Source: Nigrospora sphaerica
Lineage: Eukaryota > Ascomycota > Sordariomycetes > Amphisphaeriales > Apiosporaceae
Direction of reading: 5' to 3'
Assembly: GCA_018287875.1 (NCBI GenBank)
Contig: JAGVVL010000013.1
Location: forward strand, 2,666,001 to 2,730,000
Length of the DNA: 64,000 nt
This document shows, piece by piece, positions 42,201 through 53,857 of the stretch. Made by a program: the position numbers and the translations under genes. Below the pieces are notes generated by a model. It was given only the letters and a program-made list of their open reading frames with translations. It was not told the DNA's origin and did no database searches. Position 1 is the stretch's first letter; every line of letters starts with the position of its first letter.

Positions 42201-44410
42201 CTTTTCTGCTTTGCTGAGGAAATCCTGGCGCGTACGAATCGATTCGAGAAGGACTGGGCGATGGCTTGGACGCAGTCGTCCTTGAATCTCTTCCCGAACC
42301 AGCTGTGGCCGCTGGTTTGGGCCTGTGTCATGTGGCTGAGGGGGCTTCCAATGCGACGGTCCACGGGAAATCGGCATGTGAAGAAAGTCCACAGTCTGGT
42401 GCGTTCATGGGTATTCTTTTCCTTGCCGATTCTTTTCGCCCGGTGAGACGGCCTGGTAGTGTACCTGGAGCCCTGCAATAACGGCTTCTTAATTCACTGG
42501 TCAGCTCCGTCGTCACGTGCTTTACTATACATGGATCCGCGAGAGGGGTTCACTCAAGCTCTCAGTTGGAGACAGCATTCGACCAAAGAAGCAGTATCCC
42601 CGAGATGCGAGTGTGCACTCGCACTCGTACATGCCCTCGTCTCCCACGCCAACGTGACCTGGAGCGGTAGAGGAAAAGGGAACATTGCGAGATTCGTAAG
42701 TGCCGCGAATTGAGGTGCCGAGATCCATGTCCCGCACTTGAAAAGTGGGCCACGAGCTGTGCAATTAACTACTGAGTATGCGATGATGGATGGATGCCCC
42801 TCTGGCTGCGAAAGAGGGAAACCCCCAAGCAGGCCGTCCTTGAAACGTATAGGGACGGATTCCGCCCTTCAAAGCTCCACCCGATCCCGCTGGCAGGACA
42901 AAGTCTAATCGTCGCTTTGCCGGGGCGTCTCAGGAGCTGAAGGAGCCCAAGGCGGAATGCGTTGAGCCGCGAAGGGCGGCAGGGCGGGCCATCCATGGTC
43001 GTGAGGTTTCGCCTGCCTCAGGTCGGCAGCGCGAGTCAGCACCCATGGTTGCCAACCGGGCGCAATGGCACTGCGACACACTCGGGTCCGAGAACTGGCA
43101 CAGAATTCCCCATTTCCCGTGTCTTCGGCCAAGGAGCATTTGCGCCCATTAGGGAGAATGAATGTCGCTGGGAGAACCGGGCTTGTGATTCTGGCACCCT
43201 TGGCCAGCCAAGGTGCCTGTTTCTTGCGCCCGGAAGCAGATGTGCGTCTCCTTACCCAGCTCGGGCCGGCGTCATCGGGTCAACTGGTGCTCAGTACCGT
43301 TCCGTCGAGCCTTCCTCGCGGAGCCGCCATACGCCCTGTAAACGTGCTATTTTCAGTCGGTTTCGCGCGCCCATGAGGGCCTCTCGGGTCCATTGGCAAA
43401 ACGCCCTCCCCCCGGCCTACGAGCTGCCCCGTGTCGATTGGATGGCAGAGGCCCCAGAGGTGGCCGCCACAAAAGGCAATGGGTTGCATGGATGAATCCT
43501 TACTAACGCAGGCGCAAAGTCGGCCCCGATCACTGGGAAGCGCGAGGCCTCCCCTGCAGCATCCAGTCCCTCCCTCTGCGTGATCACCTAGATTAGCGGC
43601 TTGGCGACGGCTCGGTGACCAACCCTGGGCGGGTCGGAAAACTGGTAGGTCTGTCCGCATAGAGACACGCATGCGGCTGAAGGGAAAAGGGCTGCACGGC
43701 GCAGGTGGGAAGATAGAGATGGGTTGCTGAAAACCATGTGCGTGGGTTGTTCTTATCGTCCGGGGGACGAAGAGCTGACAGGGAAAACCTGCTATGACCT
43801 TCCTCTACCCCGTGTTCCCACATTTGTCGCGACCCTTCCGACTATAATCGCCTACCCACGATACTCCGCATATCTGCCTCCTAAGCCTTGTCGATGATAC
43901 CCTGCTGCCAAAAGGTAGCACCCGCATTGCCTAGGGTCCGTCACGACCGAGTGTCAAAGCCGCCTCTGAGCATTCTGCCTGGGTTCCTCTGCCCGCTCGG
44001 CTCCGGACGTGGTCCGCCTCGACTCCCTGGTCCGTCCTCGGACAGCAGAGGGGGCGCCCAGACGCGCCTATCGGTCGTCTTGACGATTGTATAAAGCGCT
44101 GATAGGTTCCCGCGTTTCCTTCCGGCCGCCAGGTCGACCGTTCGGCTCCATCTTTCGTTGCGGGTTCAACGATAAGGATCTCCTACCCTGCAGTCCGTCG
44201 CCAGCTGTGAGTTCCGGGGTAGTTGTGCATCCCGAGCTGAGAGTCCTTGGGTGTGTTAGCCTGCGGTAGAGTTCAAACGGCGTCCAGGTCCGGCCCGACA
44301 CACACCATTCACTTCTCTCGTACCCTCGAGTCTATCATGCGCCCGGGGGGTGTCTTGCTAATTCCGTTCCTTCCTCTCTTTTCTTATCATATATACTTGT
44401 GTCGGTAGCC
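39219..44410. other. 5.2-kb stretch without a clear gene
   Basis: The largest gap in the window. Many overlapping frames exist on both strands, none with consistent codon bias over a useful length or a motif I recognise. Around 40700-41480 short protein-like blocks appear on the minus strand in different frames, possibly an old gene relic. The last 100 bases are T/C-rich with a TATATA stretch (44390-44396) and precede the DUF3433 gene. Confidence 0.45.
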
Positions 44411-46978
44411 ATGGCGGAGCAAGGCAACCGGGAACCGATCTCGACAACAGCCCATCCGGGTCGCCGCTTAACCCGCATGGTGTCAATCATGTCTGTTAAC
44501 TCGCCCGAGGACGAGACAACACCGGGGCTTAGAGGCAGGGAGTCTCTCGTCTCCTTACAATCTTACCATGGTACCTCTGTGCCGCCTCCCCTGGACCTCG
44601 AGCCAGGACATACATATACCGGCGCATCAACATGGTCGCCCCCGTTCCTGAGTCCGCCTGGGTACGCAGCCGTGGACCGGTCCGACGACCCCCAACCACG
44701 GCCAAACCGCCGCAAGTCCCTCCGCGGCAGACCCCAAAACACGATCGCGGAAGAAGACAGCTACGACATGGCGTTGCTCGGGGCGGCGGCCGCCCCGGGA
44801 GTCTCGGACGGTAGCGGTGTCAAGGAGGAAGACGACGAGGCGTTGGGCGGGCCTCTGATGGACGTGACGGCCTACTCCGGCCCCATGGGGGCCCAGGACC
44901 GCGAGTTCCTCAAGCGTATGCAAGAACAGGAAGCACTGGGAAAGTTAACAGGCGGCCTGGGCGCCGGGGAAACACCGGCCACGCGACTCAAGGGCGAGGC
45001 ACTCCTGGCGACCTCTCCCACTCTCAAACGCAGCTTCACACGTGCCCTAACCCTACGGCGGAAGAAAACAACCAGGCAGGAGGCGATTAGGGAGCTGGCG
45101 CAGACCGAAGCGAACAAAACCGGCCAAGTGGTCGAGGTCGTCATGGAGGAAGCGTCCGAGGTCGACCTCAGCAGCATGACCGGCCCGGGTTCCTTGGGCG
45201 CCTACGCGACCCAGATGCGCGAGACGACACTGCCGCCCTCGTACCAGGAATCGCAGGTTCTCTACCCCCAGCCCAACTGGAAGCCCTTTTCGATGACGGC
45301 GCCGTACCTGTCGTTGCTTATCATTGTGTCCATACTACTGGCCGTTACCATGGAGTTGATATACCAAAGGTCGACGCGCAAACCCCTGCTGGTCTTCCAC
45401 ACGCCCGACGAAATCAACCCGTTCGACTATTTCGTCCTCCGCTTCGTGCCGACCCTGGCCACCGTCATCTACGGCGTCATGTGGCAGATTACGGACGGCG
45501 AGGTCAAGCGCCTCGAGGCTTTCTATCAGATGTCCAAGGAAAGGGGCGCGCTGGCGGCCGAGTCCATCAACGTCGACTACATCACCATGTTCAACTTCAC
45601 GCGGCCCTTCCGCGCCTTCCAGCGAGGACACTACGCCGTGGCCACCTCGTCCATTGCCACCATCCTGGCCGTTTCGCTCACCCCGACGCTGAGTGCGGCG
45701 TCCATCTACATGACGCCCGACCGGGCCACCCGGCTCGCCGCCGCCAACTCGGCGCGCCTGGAGAAAACCATCGTCATCGACGCCGTGTTTTCGCGGCTGC
45801 TCACGTCCACCTTCTCCGTCATCGCAGTGCTGGGGTGCGTCCTGTTCTACCAGCTGCAGACGCGGCGGTCGGGGCTTCTCGCCGACGTCAAGGGCATCGC
45901 CGGGCTGGCGGCCATGGCCGTCGTCAGCCACGTCATGATGGACTTTCGGGGCATGGACGTGGCGACGCCCCAGGAGATCCACGCGAAGCTCAAGAACCAC
46001 CGGTACGTGCTGCGGAACTCGTCGCTGGCGCCGGACCAGTCGCGGCCGGTGACGAGCAAGGAGAGCGACCGGTACAAGGAGGCGCACGTGTCGGGGAACC
46101 CGCACCCGCTGGCGCTGCGCGCGCGCGGCGCCATCCCCTTCATCGCCGGCATCGTACTCTTCGTCGCTTTCATCCCCGTCATCCTCTTCACGCCGGCGAG
46201 CGACCTGACGGAACGGGCGCCCTGGCTCGTGACGGCGCTCGCCGTCGGCATCAAGATCGGCTGGGGTGCGCTCGAGACGAGCATCCGCATGATGGAGCCC
46301 TACTACCTCCTCTCCAAGCGGCACGCGCCGGCGCGCACGCTGACGCTCGACTACACGGCCATGCCCTTCGCCTGGTTCGCCGTGCGCGCGCTGCTCAACC
46401 GCCACTGGCTCGTATTCCTCGTCGGCTTCGGCACCGTCCTCGCCGAGACGCTCACCATCTTCGTCACGAGCCTGACGGCGGTGACGGGCCGCGGGCTCGT
46501 GGAGCAGATCGTGCGGACGAACGCGGCGGCGGCCGGAAGCGGTATGGCGTCCTGGGCGGGCGCGCGGCCCAAGGACAACGCGCTCAACTCGGGCCAGGAG
46601 ACGGTGCGGTCCCTCCTCATCTCGCTGGGCTTCACCGTCTTCATCCTGCTCTACATGGTCGTCGTGGCGACCGTCATCTTCGTCCGGCGCCGGCACCCCT
46701 TCCTGCCGCGCCAGCCCACCACCATCGCCAGCGTGCTCGCCTTCATGCACCAGAGCAAGATGCTGTACGACTTTGTGGGCACGGCCAAGCTCAGCAACAC
46801 GGCCATGGCCCGCAAGCTCGACGGCCTCGGCAAGACGTACGGCCTGGGCTGGTTCGAGGGCCGCGACGGCCAGACGCACTGCGGCGTCGACGAGGAGGAG
46901 CTGGCGGGCAGCTACAAGCACGGCGTCGACTACTCTTCGACCAACAAGCCCTGGGACCGAGAATGGCAGACCTTCTGA
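44411..46978 (+). CDS. DUF3433 multi-pass membrane protein
   Basis: Single exon, 855 residues, from an ATG in strong context (GCCATGGCG). The first 290 residues are charged, Ser/Pro-rich and presumably cytosolic. Then come about ten hydrophobic segments, the first being PYLSLLIIVSILLAVTMELI near residue 298. Two copies of the DUF3433 pattern are visible: VIYGVMWQITDGEVKRLEAF with YQMSKERGALAAESINVDYI, and later IKIGWGALETSIRMMEPYY with LLSKRHAPARTLTLDYTAMP. This duplication (membrane helix, then E-P/A-F/Y-Y-x-L/M-S-K, then a D-Y turn) is the family hallmark. DUF3433 proteins are common, often multi-copy, in filamentous ascomycetes; I know of no established function. The coding region is very GC-rich, producing long spurious frames on the other strand (for example 45335-47032). 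Confidence 0.9.
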   Translation: MAEQGNREPISTTAHPGRRLTRMVSIMSVNSPEDETTPGLRGRESLVSLQSYHGTSVPPPLDLEPGHTYTGASTWSPPFLSPPGYAAVDRSDDPQPRPNRRKSLRGRPQNTIAEEDSYDMALLGAAAAPGVSDGSGVKEEDDEALGGPLMDVTAYSGPMGAQDREFLKRMQEQEALGKLTGGLGAGETPATRLKGEALLATSPTLKRSFTRALTLRRKKTTRQEAIRELAQTEANKTGQVVEVVMEEASEVDLSSMTGPGSLGAYATQMRETTLPPSYQESQVLYPQPNWKPFSMTAPYLSLLIIVSILLAVTMELIYQRSTRKPLLVFHTPDEINPFDYFVLRFVPTLATVIYGVMWQITDGEVKRLEAFYQMSKERGALAAESINVDYITMFNFTRPFRAFQRGHYAVATSSIATILAVSLTPTLSAASIYMTPDRATRLAAANSARLEKTIVIDAVFSRLLTSTFSVIAVLGCVLFYQLQTRRSGLLADVKGIAGLAAMAVVSHVMMDFRGMDVATPQEIHAKLKNHRYVLRNSSLAPDQSRPVTSKESDRYKEAHVSGNPHPLALRARGAIPFIAGIVLFVAFIPVILFTPASDLTERAPWLVTALAVGIKIGWGALETSIRMMEPYYLLSKRHAPARTLTLDYTAMPFAWFAVRALLNRHWLVFLVGFGTVLAETLTIFVTSLTAVTGRGLVEQIVRTNAAAAGSGMASWAGARPKDNALNSGQETVRSLLISLGFTVFILLYMVVVATVIFVRRRHPFLPRQPTTIASVLAFMHQSKMLYDFVGTAKLSNTAMARKLDGLGKTYGLGWFEGRDGQTHCGVDEEELAGSYKHGVDYSSTNKPWDREWQTF

Positions 46979-49373
46979 TGGGTCTACGGAAATATGAGTC
47001 GGCCGGGCGGGAGGGGGAGCAGATTCACCCAATGTAGTTTATACAGAACCAACACGTGACCGTTGGTGCCCCAGAGGCACGCGAGGCCAGGCCGGGCCCG
47101 AGACCGGGACCAGCGGGGCCGTGCAAAGCCCTCATAAACGTGTGTGTTCGGTAGGCAGCAAGCAAAAATCCACCAGCACCGTTGGGAACGCCGGCCAAAA
47201 AAACTTTGGGAATGAGCCTCTAGGGAAATTCCTCAGGCTGAAAAATGGCCAAACCGCCTGTGGCCATCCTCTGGAAGGATGGAAGAGCTGGGAATCCGCC
47301 GGCCGGCCCGCCGCCTTCGCCTCCCTCTTCCCCCCTCCCCCAAATTAGGATCCGAGGTGATGCGGAGATAAGGTTACCACCAACATAGACATGACAGATG
47401 GATCGACGCGTCTGGCAGGGTATCCCTTTGCGTTCCTTTCGCCGCGACCCAGACAAAATCCTTCCCCGCCCCCCTCCCCTTTCTTCTGCCTTCTTGAGTT
47501 CGTCCCGCCCGTTCACGCGGCTGACAGACGCGACGAGGGGGGCTTTGCTCACTGGTGTACCTGCATTCCGTCTTACGCGTTGCCGGTGGGGGAGGACAAG
47601 ACATGATTGAGTGAGAGGTTTGCGATTGCGGCAGTTGGTGTTTGGATGGAGGGGGATATCGGCCAACGTAGGCGCCGGGTCGCCGATCCGGGTCTGTTCC
47701 CAACGTCACACCGTCATCGCGAAGACAAGACGGGAAACGCATCGCGCATCGTAACCGGCCCGTTACGTTTGGGCCAGGCCGTTTCAACGCCCACCCGTCG
47801 CATCGCATCCCCCCCATACGCGTAGACGCACAACGCTCCGCCTCGGGCGCGGGGGATCCGACACAACTATGTAGTACAGCCAGCAAAGCAGGCAAGCGGC
47901 TGGTTTGGCTTGCCCCTCATTTGCTACAATCACGTTCTGTCCCCATCCTCATCTGACCCCTACCCCACGAAGCAGGCAGTGGTAAGCCACACTTGCATGC
48001 GCGCGCAATCACGCGTGCTCCGTGTCACGGGCGCCCAATTGCGTCGTCCGGGCCCAAAGGCGAGCCTCGGTGACGAAGAACGGGAAGACGAGCAGAGACC
48101 CGAAGAGACGGCGGGAACGGGTCGGCCGGACGATCACGGTTGCACGGCTACCCGAGCATCGCAATCTTCCGCATGCCCACCGGCTTACGTATGGGCGCCG
48201 TGCGTGTATTTGCCCCCCCAGTTGAGTACGTCTGCCCGGCCAGTCAGGACGCGGCGCGCCGTCCGGGCTAGTTGTCGCGGGGGGAGATATGTGGATAAAA
48301 TAGACGCGGGTTACGGAGTGCACATACGAATTGCGTTATGTTGCAGAACGAGGGGGTGGGCATGTGTCTTGTTTCGCGTGGAAATCGGGTCTCTCTGAAG
48401 TTTCTGCCAGAGGCGCCAATGCCACGACGGCCCGGTGTCTTTCGTCTTGCCTGCGTTTCAGTCGCCGGCATGGGCGCTAACGTACAAGACAAACAACACG
48501 AGGGGGCAATGCTGACGGTCTACTGCACACCTACGTATGTACGCACTCACCTGATCGACTCCCCGCCTTGGATCTCACGAGCTTGCAATATGTCGCCCGA
48601 TGCCTCTTTCCACTTGTTCCCTTGAGAAGCCTTGGGACGTCTTGGGGCCTCTCTTCATAGGTCACGGCCCATCGCATCGGCACGCATCCAAATCTGGGGG
48701 CTGGGCGGAAACGAAACGGCAAGCCTATCATCGGCCGCGCAAATGAGCGCCAACGAAGCGGCCTGCCGAGTGCCGCACGCCGAGCGAACCCCTCCTTGCC
48801 GATGAAGATGAAAAAGAAGGCGGTGCAGTTCCTGGGCGCTGGCTAGGTGGCCTTGGTTGCTCTTGGGCCACCGGAAGCCCGGCGTACCCAACAAAAACCA
48901 CATGGCAATCTTGAGGCGCGGGTTCGTGTCCAGTGCGTGTGCGATGGAAGGCGCGGGAATTTTTTTGTTCCCCGTCTCGGCATCCAATCTCCCTGGACGG
49001 CCTGGCATGGGTCGGTCTGGCCGGATAGGGCGCATCTCAGGGCGGCTCAGGGAGAACGGAGGGTGGCAGTGCAAGCCCCAGCTTCTGCGGCTAGGTGAAG
49101 TAATGTCGAACAAAATCACCAGGCGGCCCCTGGGCGCTGGACAGGATAGTGGTCTGGCAGGGCAGAGGGCGGACGAATGGTCAAATCTGGGAGATCAATG
49201 ATCTGCTCGTCTGGCACCGTGCCCAAACGCGCCGTGTCGCAGAGCCCAGAACAGCGTGGGATGGGGCCCAGAATAGACCCCTCGCAGGCTCTTCCGAAGG
49301 CAATGCATCCCGAAACCTGCTGGGGTTTGCACATAGCGTACAACTCCCACCCGGGGCGGCGGCGTACACGTAT

Positions 49374-49374
<1 letters not shown>

Positions 49375-49421
<47 letters not shown>
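49375..49421. repeat. compound microsatellite (CA)17 + (GA)6-7
   Basis: A perfect (CA)17 at 49375-49408 is directly followed by (GA)n to 49421. It lies in intergenic DNA. Confidence 0.95.
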
Positions 49422-50576
49422 TGAGAGGGAGGGGGAAAAGAGCGAAGCGGGCAGGCGTCGGGCGGGCCTTGGGACGACGACGCGAAAGCTGATCGGCGCG
49501 GATTGCGCACATGCTACGACAGATAGGGTTTGGTATCTCCATTTCATCAGACGGTCACCACTTTGCCCATCTTCGGCCGGCCGGCATGCCGTCATCGGCC
49601 TTGTTTCTGTAAGCGCGAGTGCGACAGCGTTGGACGGGCCGTGAGTGTGGCCAGTTTCGCGCGACGACGTGAATAGACCAGACGATACGTGGTGGTGATG
49701 ATCCGGCTGGGCTGTGGGCAATGCATTCATACTCCTCCGCATGGCTGGACTGGCAGGTTGCCCAGTGGCCGGATTCCAACTTGTTTGGTGAGTGGAGCGT
49801 CCGGCTTTTGGCTCCATGCCCAGACGGCAAGACGGCGGGTGGATGAACGGGATGAGATGGAGGATGGAACGGTCAGGGGGGCCGTTATGCACAAGACTTG
49901 TGCGTCCCCCATCCATAACCATAACCAGCACATGGTTTTGACAGTTAGCCGCCGAGAGACCTCAGGCACTTAGAATAGCACAGGCAACTAACGGCACTAC
50001 GGACTGCAAACTTCCAACTTCTCCTCGCGTGGATAGTGGCAGTAAGATGAACAGGGGGCCTTTGTCGGCTTTACAAATGAAGCCAAGGCCGGACCGTCAG
50101 CATTCCTCGCCAAGCTTTCCCTCAGGAAGGGGGGGCGACACGACGGGGTCGTCTCGTACCGCGAGCAGGGTCGACGGCGCTGGTCCCTCGATGGGACGCT
50201 ATCAGACGTGACCTGGAGTTGGGCGGAGAGGCGCACGGCGGCACAAGTATCGAATGCTGGACTCGCGACCGGCGTATGCTAGGGCCGACCAAGCGAAATA
50301 CGTGCCATGCCTTGGGGGGAGCGACACGAGCAAGGGGGTTCCGAGGAAGGCGGGAAGGAAGCAGATTTGGTAGTTGTAGTGCGTAATTTGGGGCACTGCT
50401 GTTCCTGGCGGGGCCCATTGGGCTTGTGCCAGTGTCTCGCCCAGAGCATGAGCGCGCGGCCACCCCCCGTATTGACCATCTCTCTTGCCCCTGTCGACCC
50501 TCCCTGTCAGGGACCGCGCTTGGCAGGCCATCCCGGTTCCACGAACGTTCTTTGATTGAAGTGTTCCCCCCTGTGA

Positions 50577-50589
50577 CCCCCCCCCCCCC
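50577..50589 (+). repeat. C13 homopolymer
   Basis: Thirteen consecutive C in intergenic DNA upstream of the FLC gene. Confidence 0.85.
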
Positions 50590-50864
50590 AAATCCACCCA
50601 TCCTCTGGCCGGCCATTGGCAGACACGAGACACGGTGACGGGGATCCCATTGGCAGAAGGCAAGAGACACAGGCGAGATTCGTTGCAGTGTCCCTTTCTC
50701 GTAAACCTCGTACCCCCCAGAGCGGTCGTCCTCCAGTTGCCCCAAAGACCCGGACCACCCCCCCGCCCCAGCTACCGCTTGCACCTGCAGTAGCAAGAAA
50801 GTAGCAGACCCTCCCGCCCAAAGCAGGAAATCCACACGACGTCCCATACTATCCGGTCGTGTGT

Positions 50865-50943
50865 GCTGCTGCCGCCGCCGCCGCCGCTGCTGCTAACTGC
50901 TACTGCTGCCGCCGCCCGCGCTGCTACTGCTGTCTCTGCCGCC
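50865..50943. repeat. interrupted CTG/CCG trinucleotide repeat
   Basis: About 79 bases of mixed GCTGCT and GCCGCC triplets, roughly 600 bases before the FLC start codon, probably in its promoter or leader. Confidence 0.8.
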
Positions 50944-51530
50944 CCGTTCCGTCCGTCGCCATTGTCGTTGTCGTCGTTCGCCTTTCTTCTACCAACTCCC
51001 TCTCCCACTCCACATTTTCCTCCCCCCATCATCACCATCTTCTACTCAGAACCCTTTCCGCGAAACGGGTTGGTATCTCACAGTGCGGTATCGTCTTCGG
51101 ACTGAGTAAAACTTTCGTTTTTCTTTCCTAATAGGCTTCGGCCAACCCCCTTTCGGTAAACCCTTTCTTGGTGACGTTAGCACCATTGCGCTCCTTAGAG
51201 TTGGTAGAGGCCCGGACTGGACGACCCCAGAACAAACCGACCAGCCTTCCGATTGACCGAACCGACGACATCCATCTACGCATCTTCGCGGTGCTATAAC
51301 TCTCGCTCCATCTTCCATCTTCCCTTTCCACGCCCGCGGACCCCCCGCCGGACCCGTGAACCCGTGAACCAGTCGCCACCACGAAAACCCGACGCCCATA
51401 GCGAGGCTACGGGGAGGGACCCAACCAGCGACATCGAGGCGACCGACCGCGCGTGCCCTTATCTGCACGATCCGGACCCCGCGCCCTTTAATATTCGCAT
51501 GCACCTCTACGACCGAAGCCATCTCTCAGC

Positions 51531-53857
51531 ATGAAGTTCTCGCTACTCCGGCCTCTGGCTCTCTTGCCATGCCTCGCGGCCCTTCTCCCAACGGCCGGCG
51601 CCGCCGAGCCCATGCTCGTCTCCAACTCACTTAACACCTGCCAGGAGGACTCGAGTTTCACAGCTAGTCTGTTCAAAGTCGTCTTCACGCCGAACAACAA
51701 CTCCGCTACCGTCGATATTGTTGCGACTTCCTCCGTCGAAGGTAGTGTGGTCTTCGATGTCTCCCTGTCCGCCTACGGTTTCGAGTTCATTCGCAAAACC
51801 GTCAACCCTTGCGAGGTCGGCCTCGCCGGTCTCTGCCCCATGACGGCCGGAAAGATCCCTCTCGACTTCAACTTGCCCGTCCCGCCCGAGGCCATTAAGC
51901 AGATCCCCGGTATCGCCTACAACTTCCCCGACCTGGACGCTACCGTCCGCGTTTTCCTGAACTTGACCGACGAATCTGGCAAGCCGACGCCCAAGACTGT
52001 CGCCTGTGTGGAAGCTGATATTTCCAACGGCAAAACGGTCGATTTGAAGGGTGTCAAGTGGGCGCTCGCCATTATTTCCGGCCTCGTCCTTGTCTCCTCG
52101 GCCATCATCAACGGTCTGGGCCACTCCAATGCCGCTGCTCACATCGCCTCGGGCGCCCTGTCGCTCTTTGGCTTCTTCCAGGCCCAGGCCATGATCGGCT
52201 TCACGTCGATCCACCTGCCCCCCGTCGTACAGGCGTGGACGCAAGATTTCCAGTGGTCCATGGGCGTCATCAAGCTCACTTTCATGCAGAACATCTTCAC
52301 CTGGTACCAGCGCGCCACGGGCGGCACGCCGTCCACCATTTTCGACACCCTCACTACCGTTTCGGTCCAGGTGGAGAAACGAGGCCTCGTTCCCGAGCCG
52401 GCCATGGACGTATTCCGCCGCACCGCCTCCCTGGTGCCCCGGGCCGTCGGCGCCATCGCGAAGCGCAGCAACGTCCAGACGGGCTCTGGCAGCTTCATCG
52501 TCTTTGGCATTCAGCGTGTGGCGTTCAAGGCTGGCATTGAGACGACCAACCTTTTCATGACGGGTTTGACCTTCTTCTGCCTCTTCGTCCTCTTCACCAT
52601 CATGGGCGTCGCTGCTTTCAAGGGCTGGTGCGAACTGGCTGCCAAGCAGAAGTGGATCAAGGGCGATACCTTCCTCGAGTTCCGCAACGGCTGGCTCACG
52701 GTGTTGAAGGGCATCTTGTTCCGCCTGACGCTCATTGGCTACCCCCAAATGACCATTCTCTGCCTTTGGGAGTTTACGCAGGTGGACTCGACCGCCGAGG
52801 TCGTCCTGGCCGTCTTCTTCTTCTTCGGCATGACGGCCACGCTTGGCTGGGCCGCGTCCAAGGTGGTCCGCCTCGCGCGTCGGTCCGTGGTTATGCACCG
52901 CAACCCGGCCTACATCCTCTTCTCGGACCCCCAGGCCCTGAACAAGTGGGGATTCCTCTACGTTCAGTTCCGCGCCTCGGCTTACTACTTCATCATTCCC
53001 GTTCTCGGCTACACGCTGATCAAGGGCATGTTCATCGCCTTGGCCCAGAACAACAGCACGGCGCAGGCAGTTGGTTTCCTCCTCATCGAGGCGGGTGCCC
53101 TGATCGGTGCCAGTGTCATGAGACCCTGGATGGACAAGAGCACCAACTCGTTCAACATTGCCATCTGCGTCATCAACTTCATCAACGCCATTTTCCTCTT
53201 GATCTTCTCGGATGTCTTCAACCAGCCGCCCCTGGTTAACGGTGTCATCGGCCTGATTCTGTTCTTCCTGAACGCCATCTTCGCCTTGGTGCTCCTTCTG
53301 ATGGTTATCGTCACCACCATCGTTGTCATCATCCGCAAGAACCCCGATACGCGGTACCAGTTCATGGCCGATGACCGGACCTCGTTCATGAAGTCGCAGA
53401 GCCAGCTTACTGGCACCACCGAGTTGGACGCGCTGGCAGCGACGGCGCGAGGCGACAAGTCGGGCTTCAAGCCCGGTCTGGACCTGGATGACGACAACGA
53501 GTCCATCTCGTCCGAGTCGCTCCGCCGCCGAACCGACACGTCGTTGATGGGCCAGCAGCCTACGATGGGCGCCACGCCCCTGGGCGGTGGCGGAGGCGGA
53601 CACAACGCGCCCCCTCGGTCGCCGGTCGACCCGTCAGTGCCGCTGTTCCCGGCGTCAGGCGGCAGCCGAGCACCAAGCCCCAACTACGCTGCTCAGCAAC
53701 AGCAACTGCGGAACCAGAACAACAACAGCCCGGCTAGATTCAACTCGCAGAACGGTTCTAGGTATGTCTGACGAGTCCTCTCCGTATGGAAGTCGGAATG
53801 GCAAGCTAACGCACGAGTCACAGCCCATGGCAGCGCGGTGCCGGATACGAGCATTAA
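51531..53857 (+). CDS. FLC/TRP-like membrane protein (flavin carrier family)
   Basis: Yeast Flc1-3 are ER/vacuolar membrane proteins linked to FAD uptake, calcium and cell-wall integrity. Seen: a signal peptide (MKFSLLRPLALLPCLAALL, cleavage near AGAA); an ML-like luminal domain (TRP_N) to about residue 165 with paired Cys; then about nine membrane segments of the TRP-like domain, beginning WALAIISGLVLVSSAIINGL at residue 176; then a Ser/Gly/Pro/Asn-rich tail. The first exon appears to end at a stop (GSRYV), but that stop lies inside a consensus intron: donor GTATGT at 53762, CTAAC at 53804-53808, acceptor CACAG ending at 53823. The second exon, 53824-53857, adds SPWQRGAGYEH and a TAA. The total is 2265 nt, or 754 residues. 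I cannot say which of the Flc paralogues it matches. Confidence 0.92.

Larger units (their letters stand above)
46979..51530. other. 4.5-kb intergenic region upstream of the FLC gene
   Basis: No credible gene. It contains a compound CA/GA microsatellite, a C13 run at 50577-50589, and a C/T-rich leader from about 50830 with CTG/CCG repeats. A possible leader intron of the FLC gene could end at CTTTCCTAATAG (about 51123-51134). Confidence 0.5.

Noticed and set aside
45045..45055. CCCTAACCCTA, two telomere-like repeats
   Set aside because: It lies within the DUF3433 coding frame (RALTLRR) and is too short; a coincidence.
45335..47032. 565-codon antisense frame and a 518-codon shifted frame over the DUF3433 gene
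   Set aside because: Same GC-bias artefact. Only the 855-residue frame shows membrane helices and family motifs.
51627..53603. 658-codon open frame antisense to the FLC gene
   Set aside because: It mirrors the sense gene's codon bias (C/G at third positions suppresses stops in this antisense phase) and encodes low-complexity Asp/Glu/Gly/Arg text with no motif.
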